Notes: a model not told the origin generated them from the letters alone. DNA of 64,000 bases from Fibrobacter sp. UWB16 (GCF_900215325.1 NZ_OCMS01000001.1:992001-1056000); one strand, 5' to 3'. Positions 51,496-59,854 are shown, numbered from the stretch's first letter. Numbers and translations are program-made.

Positions 51496-52206
51496 TTAGA
51501 GGATTTCCTCTTCGGTTTTACAATGATCAATAAGCTTTGAAACCCATTTTTTCCAATATGGATCATAATAGACATCCGTTTTCGCAAAAACTTTGCAAAC
51601 AGCATTTGCTCTAAAAGTTCCATCATCAAGATCAACCCTCCCTACTGCAGATTCTGAATAAGAGCCGTTTTCGATAATACAATCCGCCTTAAATTCCATC
51701 TCATCGTCAAAATCGTAAGTGTACAAGGACTTGTAAAAGACGACTCCATCCGCAGTAGCAACCGCACCAAGCTTATACAATTCGGGTTGTTTTTTTTCAA
51801 GTTCAAACTTCAAACTACATCTAAATTCTTTTAAAGAAGCATAACTTATCATTTCCACAGGCAAATGCACAACACCAGATTCTTCCTTCATCGAGACAAA
51901 AGAAAAATAGTACAGCGGATCAAGATCAGGATTATCAGCCGGACTCGGTTCGCAAGACATACAAGAATCAACAAAACCATTTTCCAAAAACGACTGAACC
52001 AATCTATTATAGGATTCTTGAGTATCAACAGAATCAATAAATTTCTGACTGCCTACGCCTCCCATAGCATACGCTTTACCAGATTGAGTTTTATAAATAT
52101 CAACCATCATTTCTGGAGCTGTATTTTCCAGATCGGAACAAGCACAGAATATCGCCATGACACTCAATGTTACAATCGAAAGAAAAATGTTTTTTGAAAG
52201 ATTCAT
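51496..52206 (-). CDS. Lipoprotein, paralogue of the 52326 gene product
   Basis: 236 residues. The signal ends IFCAC (lipidated Cys21 or Cys23). The rest is a soluble domain of unknown family. The segment YYDPYWKKWVSKLIDHCK near the C-terminus matches TYTDPYWKKYATYIIERC of the neighbour, and both contain a MKEE/MKDED stretch after about residue 110, so the two are tandem paralogues. It is the third gene of the TIGR02147-lipoprotein cassette, with two hairpins in the 119-base gap before it. Function unknown. Confidence 0.7.
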   Translation of the reverse strand: MNLSKNIFLSIVTLSVMAIFCACSDLENTAPEMMVDIYKTQSGKAYAMGGVGSQKFIDSVDTQESYNRLVQSFLENGFVDSCMSCEPSPADNPDLDPLYYFSFVSMKEESGVVHLPVEMISYASLKEFRCSLKFELEKKQPELYKLGAVATADGVVFYKSLYTYDFDDEMEFKADCIIENGSYSESAVGRVDLDDGTFRANAVCKVFAKTDVYYDPYWKKWVSKLIDHCKTEEEIL

Positions 52207-52227
52207 AGAAGTTTGTATTCAAATGAT

Positions 52228-52310
52228 AGCCCACTACGATAGAAGTGGGCTTCTTGTTCGGTTGATAGGGTAAATGAATAGCTCCCGCTCATTCGAGTGG
52301 GAGTTTTTTT
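52228..52310 (+). terminator. Two hairpins between the paralogous lipoprotein genes
   Basis: AGCCCACT with AGTGGGCT (52228-52251), and CTCCCGCTC with GAGTGGGAG (52282-52303) followed by TTTTTTT. The second has the U-tract for plus-strand transcription, although the flanking genes run minus. No plus-strand gene ends here. On the minus strand it may only reduce read-through. Confidence 0.6.
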
Positions 52311-52325
52311 CTTTATATAAAAATT

Positions 52326-53240
52326 TTAAAATAACTGAATAAAATCATAGATGCTTTGATTTGATACGCAACGTTCAATTATATACGTAGCATACTTTTT
52401 CCAATAAGGATCTGTGTAAGTTTCAATGCCGTCCTTCAATTCAGCATTCGTGGCCCAACATGTCATTCGGAAGCCATCGTTCTGAACAAGTTCACCGTTT
52501 TCGAGAGTACAATCCTTTTTGAATTCCTCTCTAACAGTAGAATCAGTCGATTCCAAATATTTTATAACGGTAAGGGCTTTACGCATTGGATGATCTTTTT
52601 CCCTAAAGTAAACTTCATAACGAGACGAAAAACCCAAATAATGACTGTTATCATAATAGGTTTTGCGATAATCTTCGAAACTCATTTGCACGGAGTTTCC
52701 ACCAACATACGTAATTCCACAGCTAACATCTTTTCCAAGTCCAACAGCAGACTTATAGCTATCTCTAAACGAAATATCTCCATGAATCAAACCATCCTCA
52801 TCCTTCATTGCCACGTAGGTTGTATGATTCTTTTCGAAATCACCAGGATCATCGGGATATATAGTTGCAAAATGCACGGTAGGATCATTGGGATTTACAT
52901 CTACAAGACGTACGGTAGGATCGATATTAAGGATTGATTGAACAGCCCTATCAAAGGATTCATGTGCAGTAACAGAATCTGTTTGATAACCGGTTTCTCC
53001 TGCTACATGACTATAAGTCACCGCAGTTCCTCTACTAACACCTACAAGAGCTACTATTGCACTTTCTTCTTTTAGGTACGGAATTCCTTTTAGAGAATTT
53101 GATGACCCCGGCTTTGTCCCCTGAGCCATCGTGTTCGTTTGTTCATCAGCCCCCACCACCTTATTATCGGAACAAGCGGTAAAGGCGCCCATCACGCTCA
53201 TGGCTGCGAGCGAAAGCGGAATGATTTTTTTGATATTCAT
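52326..53240 (-). CDS. Lipoprotein of unknown function in the TIGR02147 cassette
   Basis: 304 residues. Lipobox GAFTAC (Cys23), a linker (VVGADEQTNTMAQGTKPGSS), then a soluble domain. Conserved with the 51496 paralogue are the ESFDRAVQSIL / ESYNRLVQSFL helix, MKDEDG/MKEESG, and YTDPYWKKYATYIIERC. It begins 10 bases after the stop of the TIGR02147 gene with GGAGG before its ATG, so they are one operon. The arrangement mirrors the TIGR02147-LamG pair at 9186-11424. No ligand can be inferred. Confidence 0.72.
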   Translation of the reverse strand: MNIKKIIPLSLAAMSVMGAFTACSDNKVVGADEQTNTMAQGTKPGSSNSLKGIPYLKEESAIVALVGVSRGTAVTYSHVAGETGYQTDSVTAHESFDRAVQSILNIDPTVRLVDVNPNDPTVHFATIYPDDPGDFEKNHTTYVAMKDEDGLIHGDISFRDSYKSAVGLGKDVSCGITYVGGNSVQMSFEDYRKTYYDNSHYLGFSSRYEVYFREKDHPMRKALTVIKYLESTDSTVREEFKKDCTLENGELVQNDGFRMTCWATNAELKDGIETYTDPYWKKYATYIIERCVSNQSIYDFIQLF

Positions 53241-53250
53241 GGTTTCCTCC

Positions 53251-54066
53251 TTATACTTTTTCCGACAGCGGGAAAAGCTGTAAATTTAAACGATAAACTT
53301 GGTTGATTTTTTTGGATTCGCCAGCAATGGCAATAACTTGTTTGCGGAAACGGTCCACCTCTTCGGAGAGGCGTATTACCGTAGCTTCGTCCACGCCTAT
53401 CGTCACACCCGAGATGTTACGTTCACCCGGAGCGATTTTTTCGATAGCTTCGCGGGCAAGATCAATCATTTGACCATTCATGGAGCGGAGAGCAAGCGTT
53501 AGAGATTCTCCAGAACCCGTAATAACTTTATCCGTTTGTTCATAAACGTTTTCACCAAGCGCCTTGAGCAAATCGAGTTTCACCAAAAGCTTTAGCGAAT
53601 CGCGGACTTGCTGCGCCGTAAACGTATGCTTGATTTTTTTGACAATTTCACCTGGAAGCGCGCCAGGCATCAACGGCGCAAGTTCACGAACAACAGAATT
53701 CACCGCCGATTCATAATAATCAAATGCATCCGCATTCAACACTCGAGCATGCTGTTCACTTGCAAGCCCCTTCATCTTGAGGAATGCCTCTTTTTTCTTG
53801 TCATCGTCTTTGGCATTCGTAAATTCAACCATGAGCTTGAAATACTCGCATTCAAATTCATTCAGCCCCATCGCAGCAGCCACAAGCGGGACGCCCACGC
53901 GGCTCAGCGAGCTCTTGCCATCGCATACAAGTTTCAAGTACGATGGCGACGAGAACCCGGCGATCTTGGAAAATTCGCGCCACGAAAACGCAGAACTTCT
54001 TTTTCGCCAGTCGAAATAATCAAGCATGTACTTTCGGTAATCTTGATATTCGGTTATCGGTTTCAT
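53251..54066 (-). CDS. TIGR02147-family protein (DUF4423-like, putative regulator)
   Basis: 271 residues. YQDYRKYMLDYFDWRKRSSA, then FSWREFSKIAGFSSPSYLKL, form the helix-turn-helix-like N-terminus, followed by a C-terminal helical region (RDSLKLLVKLDLLKALGENV, NISGVTIGVDEATVIRLSEE). Unlike the other two copies it has a full Shine-Dalgarno AAGGAGG (54074-54080) and a promoter with 17-bp spacing upstream. It is followed by two lipoprotein genes. An inverted repeat in the promoter could be its own binding site (speculative). Confidence 0.85.
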   Translation of the reverse strand: MKPITEYQDYRKYMLDYFDWRKRSSAFSWREFSKIAGFSSPSYLKLVCDGKSSLSRVGVPLVAAAMGLNEFECEYFKLMVEFTNAKDDDKKKEAFLKMKGLASEQHARVLNADAFDYYESAVNSVVRELAPLMPGALPGEIVKKIKHTFTAQQVRDSLKLLVKLDLLKALGENVYEQTDKVITGSGESLTLALRSMNGQMIDLAREAIEKIAPGERNISGVTIGVDEATVIRLSEEVDRFRKQVIAIAGESKKINQVYRLNLQLFPLSEKV

Positions 54067-54073
54067 GTTTTAA

Positions 54074-54118
54074 CCTCCTTACAAACTCAAATATACGTCA
54101 TTTGTATACACCTCGCAA
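54074..54118 (-). promoter_or_regulatory. Promoter, dyad and ribosome site of the TIGR02147 gene
   Basis: On the minus strand TTGCGA (54118-54113), 17 bases, TATATT (54095-54090), then AAGGAGG (54080-54074). A dyad with arms CAAAT and ATTTG (54088-54104, 7-base centre) covers the -10 box, the place expected for a repressor site. Confidence 0.6.
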
Positions 54119-54223
54119 TAGGCAAGATGATACAAAATTCTTGATTTTTTGCAGAAATACGCAAATTTTATAAATTTCGAAAATTTTTAAAATTTAATGA
54201 ATCAGTAGTAGATGTAGATGAAT

Positions 54224-54353
54224 CAGAGACGAAAAGGAGATTCCCCATCAAGTGGGGAATGACAAAGCCGGGGTTCGCTCAAGATGACGATGCATAACGA
54301 GAGGGTGGTGCCCGCTTACTTCGACTGCGCTCAGCACAGGCTCCAGCGGGCAT
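54224..54353. repeat. Repeat remnants in the divergent spacer before the Nudix gene
   Basis: A GAGACGA unit (54226-54232); CCCCATCAAGTGGGG with AATGAC (54243-54262), of the hairpin-plus-GAATGAC type; and GCCCGC (54310-54315) pairing with GCGGGC (54346-54351) around a core TTCGACTGCGCTCAGCAC. These belong to the same dispersed families as the cluster at 39996-40296. The other bases of the 313-base gap are AT-rich with no gene. Confidence 0.75.
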
Positions 54354-54379
54354 GATATTGTATTTTCTAAATTTGAGGT

Positions 54380-55015
54380 ATGAAACCATGGAAATTGTTG
54401 GATTCTGAATTTTTGGTGGATGCGCCGTGGTTGAAGGTCGCAAAGGAAACGTGCGAACTGCCAAACGGCAAGGTCATCGATGATTTTTATACGTTATGGC
54501 AACCCGACTGGGTTTTGATTCTTGCACGCACAAAGGAAGGCAAGTGGGTCATGACGGAACAGTACCGCCACGGGACGGGAAAGATTGCGCTTGAGTTCCC
54601 GGCAGGGATTATAAACAAAGGCGAAACGCCGGAAGAAGCGGCAATCCGCGAATTACAGGAAGAATGCGGTTATCGCCTCGAAGAAGGGAGATGCCCGCTC
54701 AGTGGCGGGCATGACAAATCAAACGGAGACTTTACTGGATCCTTCGCTTCGCTAAGGATGACGAATAGCGCTGTAACATACATCGGGTCGTTCCCGGTGA
54801 ATCCGGATAGGCATCGCGGAAAATTCCATGTTGTGTTCATCGACGGTGTGGAACGCTTGGGCAAAACGAGCTTTGACGATACGGAAGACATCGAGACGTT
54901 CCTGTACACGGACGAAGAATTTCAGGCAAAAGTTGCCGACGGTACATTCAATCACCCGCTTCAAATCGCAGGCTATTTCAAGTGGAAATTATCGCAATCC
55001 GCCTCCCGATCTTAA
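54380..55015 (+). CDS. Nudix hydrolase with a translated repeat insertion
   Basis: 211 residues. ADP-ribose-pyrophosphatase-like: the N-terminal domain-swap beta strand (WKLLDSEFLVDAPWLKV) and a perfect Nudix box (residues 76-98, G-x5-E-x7-REL-x-EE-x-G-Y). It hydrolyses a nucleoside diphosphate linked to another group; the substrate is not fixed by sequence. Directly after the box about 28 residues (102-130, including GDFTGSFASLRMTNS) come from a dispersed DNA repeat; the family continues at TYIGSFPVNP. TAAATT lies 6 nt before the ATG, and GAGG could also serve as Shine-Dalgarno. Its 3' end overlaps the SDR gene by 34 bases. Confidence 0.86.
   Translation: MKPWKLLDSEFLVDAPWLKVAKETCELPNGKVIDDFYTLWQPDWVLILARTKEGKWVMTEQYRHGTGKIALEFPAGIINKGETPEEAAIRELQEECGYRLEEGRCPLSGGHDKSNGDFTGSFASLRMTNSAVTYIGSFPVNPDRHRGKFHVVFIDGVERLGKTSFDDTEDIETFLYTDEEFQAKVADGTFNHPLQIAGYFKWKLSQSASRS
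54683..54769. repeat. Dispersed repeats inside the Nudix gene, in frame
   Basis: ATGCCCGCTCAGTGGCGGGC with ATGACA (54691-54716) is the hairpin-GCATGAC type. It is followed by ACTGGATCCTTCGCTTCGC and AAGGATGACG (54733-54762), the GGATCC type also seen at 1276 and 28918. Two repeats sit side by side, with no stop codon or frameshift. Confidence 0.85.
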
Positions 55016-56061
55016 TTCTCGGGCTGAACGGCGTTCCAGGCTTTGCGCTTTTTAGGCATTTCAATAAACTGTACGGCAGCGTGACCGTTCGCGAGAACGT
55101 GCCGGGCGTTATTGGCATCCGGCCGATTAAACACCCTTGCGTTTTTGGCGAAAATGTCTTCGGCGTAGATGCCGAAGAGACCGAACGCTTGGGCGAGCTT
55201 TTCGAGAAATTCCGTTTTGGCACAGTCATTGACGCAAGCGGAAACTGTGCACTCAAGGCCTGCGAATGCGACCCCGCGCGCAGCCGACTTTTGAATTACA
55301 GTCAGGGCGTTGATGCCGCCACATTCGCCGCACGCTACAACGCAACGCTCATCCGCATTTCAGCCGACATGGTCTTTAGCGGAGACGAGAAGACAAAGCC
55401 AAACCGCCCTTACGTCGAAACCGACCCGAAAGACCCCATCCACAATTACGGCAAGCACCAGGCCGAAGCCGAAGATGCAATTACCGCCATCAAGCCTGAC
55501 GTCGTGATTTTACGCGTGCCGCTTCCGATGGACTACGCACCTGGCGGATGCGCCGGCGCCATTGACTGGATCACGTACCGGTTCCGCCCCGGCCGCCCAG
55601 CGACCTTGTTCACCGACGAATACCGCAATCCGCTTTCGGGTCCGGACCTTTGCCGCACCGTACAATACATCCTGGAACATAAATTTCCCGCAGGCATTTA
55701 CAACTGCGGCGGTCCACGTCGCGTTTCACTCTACAATGTCGGACAAATCGTGAACGCCGTTGGCGGCTACCCTGCCGAACTCCTCCACGGAGTGCCGCGA
55801 ATTGAAGGCGGTCCGATGCCTCCACGCGTGGGAGATATCAGCATCAATTCAGAAAAGCTCTACAAATTGCTGCCGCCAGGATTCATTAAGCCTTGGCCCG
55901 CTTTCGACTGGCTCGTGCCCGACAGCTTCGACTGGCACAAAACTTTTGGACGCAATATTAAAGACAAACGTAAAATGGGCAGCGACGAAGCAATCACCAA
56001 CTTACTTGTCAACGGAGTAAATACGTTTTTTATCCGCGAGTTAGGCGGAACAAGAGCGTAA
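54982..56061 (+). CDS. RmlD-like SDR, NAD(P)-dependent sugar reductase/epimerase
   Basis: 359 residues. N-terminal Rossmann motif (LPILILGLNGVPGFALF, GxxGxxG type), ISADMVFSGDEK, and the YGKHQAEAE active-site Y-x-x-x-K, as in dTDP-4-dehydrorhamnose reductases. The C-terminal substrate part (EYRNPLSGPDLCRTVQYILE, GIYNCGGP) supports the extended SDR RmlD group. The GTG start at 54982 lies inside the end of the Nudix gene (34-base overlap), so the two are probably coupled; the precise start is uncertain. The 3' end overlaps the convergent outer-membrane gene by 32 bases. Confidence 0.8.
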   Translation: MEIIAIRLPILILGLNGVPGFALFRHFNKLYGSVTVRENVPGVIGIRPIKHPCVFGENVFGVDAEETERLGELFEKFRFGTVIDASGNCALKACECDPARSRLLNYSQGVDAATFAARYNATLIRISADMVFSGDEKTKPNRPYVETDPKDPIHNYGKHQAEAEDAITAIKPDVVILRVPLPMDYAPGGCAGAIDWITYRFRPGRPATLFTDEYRNPLSGPDLCRTVQYILEHKFPAGIYNCGGPRRVSLYNVGQIVNAVGGYPAELLHGVPRIEGGPMPPRVGDISINSEKLYKLLPPGFIKPWPAFDWLVPDSFDWHKTFGRNIKDKRKMGSDEAITNLLVNGVNTFFIRELGGTRA

Positions 56062-56827
56062 ACGATTTGCGGCCGCCACCATCGCTACCATAGTAATCAT
56101 CTTCAAATCCGATAACACTCGTAAATGCGAGCGCAACGCCAATCGACCAGGTTTCACTCACCCACCAATCCTTACCCACTTCATAGCGCAAGAAGTAGCT
56201 TTCCGTCACCACATCATCGAAGTTGTCTTCTACACGGACACCTAAAATATCAAGCCCGCCGGAGAACCCAAAATAAAGTCCCCTCAACTGCGAAGACGGA
56301 TTGCGGAACGGATAAACAGAGAAACCGACACCAAACCAGCCATAAGCAGCAACCGCATCGAATTCACGCTTATAATAAGATTCGCTATTTTCCGACAGGA
56401 AAATCAAATGGCCATTTTCATCGGCGATATAACGTTGTTCAATATTATTTTCTTCGCGTATCGCAGAACCCCTGTAAAGGCCACCCATAAACGTAAAATA
56501 CAAGGAGACTACATTTCCAATTGCACCGCCAAATCTAAAATCTAGCGAAGGAAATTCGAAGCCACTAAAATTCCAATGTTTTTTCGGGCCCCAATATCTA
56601 ACACTTTTTACAACATATCTACCCAAAGTTTTATCCCAATCGCCTTTTTCATCACGATGAGAAATATACTCGTCTTTGGACAAACTCATATAGGATAAAC
56701 CAAGGCCTACACTGAAAAAACTGCCGCGATGTTCACAGGGAACCGCAGGCTTATTCTCTTCTGGGATTTGAGCCCAAGCTACCGACGCAGCCATTAACGC
56801 AACGATCAATACTTTAAATATCTTCAT
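56030..56827 (-). CDS. Outer-membrane beta-barrel protein
   Basis: 265 residues. Signal peptide (ending ASVAWAQ), then alternating hydrophobic/polar strands (SFFSVGLGLSYMSL, FTFMGGLYRGSA, WFGVGFSVYP, GLYFGFSGGLDILG) and a C-terminal strand SFTLLFRLTRG. The neighbour at 56834-57574 has the same design and ends FRMTRG, so they are tandem paralogues. The upstream stop is 6 bases before this ATG; a TTG at 56833 is less likely. The strand count suggests a small barrel of 8-10 strands. Function unknown. Confidence 0.75.
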   Translation of the reverse strand: MKIFKVLIVALMAASVAWAQIPEENKPAVPCEHRGSFFSVGLGLSYMSLSKDEYISHRDEKGDWDKTLGRYVVKSVRYWGPKKHWNFSGFEFPSLDFRFGGAIGNVVSLYFTFMGGLYRGSAIREENNIEQRYIADENGHLIFLSENSESYYKREFDAVAAYGWFGVGFSVYPFRNPSSQLRGLYFGFSGGLDILGVRVEDNFDDVVTESYFLRYEVGKDWWVSETWSIGVALAFTSVIGFEDDYYGSDGGGRKSFTLLFRLTRG

Positions 56828-56833
56828 TGTCAA

Positions 56834-57574
56834 TTAACCACGCGTCATACGGAACGAAAGCGACAGAACATTATCGGACCTATGGGATTTGACGGTTTCC
56901 CAAACCAAGCTGCTATGAGCAAAGCCTATTCCAAAGCCAATCGCATAGTGGTCATTAATCCACCATTCCTTGCCCGTTTCCAATTCAAAACCAAATCCGC
57001 CATTTCCGGTAGCACTATCATGACCACCATTTATCACAGCCACAAACAAGGTGTATCCCAACGAGCCACCAACAAAGAATCCATTCATTGGCGAATTCTT
57101 GTCGCGAATCGGATAGAAGGTTGCACCAAAGCCAAAATACGTTCTAAAGTTGTATGCATCGTTAGAAGTCGGAATATCTACATTTTCTATTTCAGGAACA
57201 TTGATACATCCAACTTCCGTGCAGCATTCATGATATTTCTCATTGAAATAATCTACCGTTCCCATAAAGAATCCGACATTAAAAACAGTATGGAAAGCTA
57301 CCAAATCAGCAATGGCGACACCGAACTTAAATTCACCGAGAGCAAAAGAACCGCCGCTAAACTCATAATATTCAACATCATGGCGTTGACGATCATTGTA
57401 TTTATCTGTATCGTCAAGGCTGTTGTAGAACCAGTTATAGGCCGTACCAAAGGAGGTGCTATTGTAGAATCCACGATGTTCACGCGGGGCATATTTGCCG
57501 ATTGTAGGGACAGACTGGGCGCAAGCAAATGTTGCAATGCACAAAGTAAATATCGCAATAAGTTTATTCTTCAT
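56834..57574 (-). CDS. Outer-membrane beta-barrel protein
   Basis: 246 residues. Signal peptide (ending CIATFACAQ), then EHRGFYNSTSFGTAYNWF, a Cys-containing loop (HECCTEVGC), and strands TYFGFGATFYPI and GFFVGGSLGYTLFV. It ends LSFRMTRG, with the neighbour's overall plan (EHRG after the signal, KEWW/KDWW before the last strands). It is the first gene of the pair. No Shine-Dalgarno is clear before the ATG; TATATT lies about 30 nt upstream. Confidence 0.75.
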   Translation of the reverse strand: MKNKLIAIFTLCIATFACAQSVPTIGKYAPREHRGFYNSTSFGTAYNWFYNSLDDTDKYNDRQRHDVEYYEFSGGSFALGEFKFGVAIADLVAFHTVFNVGFFMGTVDYFNEKYHECCTEVGCINVPEIENVDIPTSNDAYNFRTYFGFGATFYPIRDKNSPMNGFFVGGSLGYTLFVAVINGGHDSATGNGGFGFELETGKEWWINDHYAIGFGIGFAHSSLVWETVKSHRSDNVLSLSFRMTRG

Positions 57575-57636
57575 ATTTCTGACAAGAAACGTTTAATTTG
57601 AGCAAAATATAACAAATTCAATTAGACAAGAATCTA

Positions 57637-58434
57637 TTAAAAGATCTTGAGAAAGTCTCGGTGAAGTTGTTTATCACCGTACTTGTCTTCGGCACCGGGG
57701 GTTAAATCGGCCTCGGAATAGCCACTCGAAATACGCAAAAGCAAGACTTTGCGATTCGCATCATCATAGCGAAAGTGAATGCGGAACGTTCGATAAGCGA
57801 GCACGCCCGTTTTGGAATTTTCATCGACTGTCAAGCGACGGCGTGAACTGTCAAAAACATCTTTCGAAAAATTTCCACGAGAAAGTTGCACATGAGCAAA
57901 GCTTTCCAAATCAAAAGCGCTACGTTCTGCAATCCAGCGATTTTGTTTGGCAAACTCGGTAGACATTTCGACCGTCCACAGCTCCCCCACTTGCTCTTCG
58001 ACCCAGCCCGCTTTAGCATCCGGAAACGCATCCGCCATCGGGATGTACGGCTTGATGTCAAGCACGGGCGTTCCGTTCAGCAAGTCCGCCTCATCGACAT
58101 AAAGCGTCAGCCCTTCGACTTTCAGGAGTCGCACGCAACTAAGACCAATCGGATTTGGGCGATATGGACTGCGGCTAGCAAAAGTGCCTACGCGATCTTT
58201 GCCCTTGGGCGGTACAGGAGGGCGCGTTGTCGGACGCCAACCTTCATTTTCATGGAACTGGAAAATCACCCAGATGCGTTCAAAGCCATCCAAATCACGG
58301 AGGGCTGTTTCGAAATTCATCCCCGGCTTCAGCACAATGCGGCCAGGATGCCCAGCAAAAAGGCGCCCCTGTCGGGGTGCATCGTACTTGTAAACGGCAT
58401 TACCGTAAAATGTACCTATCGGACAAATCTGCAC
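57637..58434 (-). CDS. trmO: tRNA-Thr N6-threonylcarbamoyladenosine methylase TrmO-like
   Basis: Methylates N6-threonylcarbamoyladenosine at position 37 of tRNA-Thr with SAM. 265 residues: the beta-barrel TrmO domain (PIGTFYGNAVYKYDAPRQGR, HENEGW, VGTFASRSPYRPNPIGLSCV) is clear, with the family's R-P-N-P-IG-L signature. A C-terminal extension of about 100 residues follows. GTG at 58434 (QICPIGTF next) is preferred to ATG at 58482: TATATT lies exactly 6 nt before it, and family members start just before the PIG motif. In that reading the mRNA is leaderless. Confidence 0.87.
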   Translation of the reverse strand: MQICPIGTFYGNAVYKYDAPRQGRLFAGHPGRIVLKPGMNFETALRDLDGFERIWVIFQFHENEGWRPTTRPPVPPKGKDRVGTFASRSPYRPNPIGLSCVRLLKVEGLTLYVDEADLLNGTPVLDIKPYIPMADAFPDAKAGWVEEQVGELWTVEMSTEFAKQNRWIAERSAFDLESFAHVQLSRGNFSKDVFDSSRRRLTVDENSKTGVLAYRTFRIHFRYDDANRKVLLLRISSGYSEADLTPGAEDKYGDKQLHRDFLKIF

Positions 58435-58440
58435 AGCAGA

Positions 58441-58446
58441 AATATA
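58441..58446 (-). promoter_or_regulatory. TATATT box 6 nt before the trmO GTG
   Basis: On the minus strand TATATT is followed by TCTGCT and GTG. This would place the transcription start at the start codon. It decides the start codon for trmO, because the longer frame would begin upstream of the promoter. Confidence 0.5.
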
Positions 58447-58493
58447 GATAATAGAGGGAGTCGCCAAGATGTAGGGGATCAAACGCCTTTACG

Positions 58494-59714
58494 TCAATCG
58501 CTGTAATAACCGCGAAGATCGTAAACCAAGTTGACCGAAACTCGGCCAGAATTCGAAAAAGACTTTCCCAAGGTCCAATCGTAGCGCAACATCAACGAAA
58601 GCCAATGAGACTTGGAACTAGACGCTAAAAGGTTATACCCGATATCGCCACCCAAGAACCAACCTTTATACGATCTATCATATGCGCCGCCCCAAACGAT
58701 ATCGACAAAGAGCCCCTTACGCTGCGAAAACCTGTGAACGGATTCAAGCGCCCATCTAGATTGCGTTTGGCCCATGGTGCCCGCATAATCCAGTTCCCAA
58801 AGCCAAGAGTGATGATCCGAAAAGCCCCACACAAAAGCGAAACGCATATTCGGATACCATTTACCATAAAGATCCTTGCCACCAGCCGCAACCTCCAATC
58901 CAACATAATCAGAAAGATAGCACAACAGATCGGCAGCAATCCCCGCAAAGACGCCACCGGCAGTACTCGCAGATTCTGTAGCTCGACACTGAGCCTCATG
59001 GGTATTGGAGTAATCCACCACTTCGGTATTGGGGCTATCGGGCTCCACATCCTGATTCATGACCAAACACGTCAACGAATAAACAACGGATTGCAGATTT
59101 TCGTCTTGCGAGAACTTTTTATGAACGCCCTTGACGACTTTGGAACCGTGCAAGCGCACCATCCCCGCCCAATAATAATCTTTCAATTTTATCAGGAATA
59201 GCTGAACATTGACCTTGTTGCTGTTTTCGGAAAGCTTATACCCAAGCACCCCAAGAGCCGATTCCGCCCTTTGAGTTGCAAGATTCGCCTTACGATCTTC
59301 AACATTTACAAATACGGGATCCATAAAATATACTTCGTCCGGTTTTTCGCCTTTGTAAATCTTTGACGCCTTTCCAAAAGACATCTTCAGCATGGTTTCC
59401 ACGGCGTTGTCAACGTCATCCACTTCCGCGACCACAGAAGAATCCGTTTCGATTTGACCATCTGCCAAGAACTTTTTCATCTGTATATGATGCATCACTG
59501 GATTAGACGACGAAAAAGAAACACCTATTTTTTCAACATTAGGGCTAGGAACATATCCCAATTCCGCCAAATAGACCGTCGCCATAGCCTTCAGCTTTTT
59601 CGCCGAAAGGTCTCGTGGGCCACGGCTATCGCCTTCAATGACCTGCACTTCAACCGCTCCCGCAAATGCAGCAAGGAACACCAACAAAGAAAAAATACGA
59701 GAAAACAAGGACAT
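58494..59714 (-). CDS. Exported envelope protein with C-terminal beta-barrel-like region
   Basis: 406 residues. Signal peptide (ending AAFAGA), an N-terminal alpha/beta part of about 230 residues (DLSAKKLKAMATVYLAELGY; conserved tryptophan-rich stretch LIKLKDYYWAGMVRL), then GVFAGIAADLLCYLSDYVGL and alternating beta strands (MRFAFVWGFSDHHSWLWELD, GWFLGGDIGYNLLA), ending VNLVYDLRGYY. The layout suggests a periplasmic domain plus an outer-membrane barrel. No family recognised. TATTTT lies 6 nt before the ATG, and no Shine-Dalgarno is seen. Confidence 0.68.
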   Translation of the reverse strand: MSLFSRIFSLLVFLAAFAGAVEVQVIEGDSRGPRDLSAKKLKAMATVYLAELGYVPSPNVEKIGVSFSSSNPVMHHIQMKKFLADGQIETDSSVVAEVDDVDNAVETMLKMSFGKASKIYKGEKPDEVYFMDPVFVNVEDRKANLATQRAESALGVLGYKLSENSNKVNVQLFLIKLKDYYWAGMVRLHGSKVVKGVHKKFSQDENLQSVVYSLTCLVMNQDVEPDSPNTEVVDYSNTHEAQCRATESASTAGGVFAGIAADLLCYLSDYVGLEVAAGGKDLYGKWYPNMRFAFVWGFSDHHSWLWELDYAGTMGQTQSRWALESVHRFSQRKGLFVDIVWGGAYDRSYKGWFLGGDIGYNLLASSSKSHWLSLMLRYDWTLGKSFSNSGRVSVNLVYDLRGYYSD

Positions 59715-59797
59715 TGGATTAAAATACTAAATATCAATTGCTAATTCGCACAAAATATAGATAAAAGAGATGAGTGGTAAATTAGGATAGATGATGT

Positions 59798-59828
59798 ACA
59801 AAAAAGGACTGCAGAGATGCAGTCCTTT
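59798..59828. terminator. Terminator of carB
   Basis: GGACTGCA-GAGA-TGCAGTCC, a perfect 8-bp stem flanked by A-tracts on the left and T on the right, so it works for both strands. On the minus strand it is followed by TTTTTT. It lies about 60 bases past the carB stop. Confidence 0.82.
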
Positions 59829-59854
59829 GAATGTTTTGATACGTTTTTAAAGGC

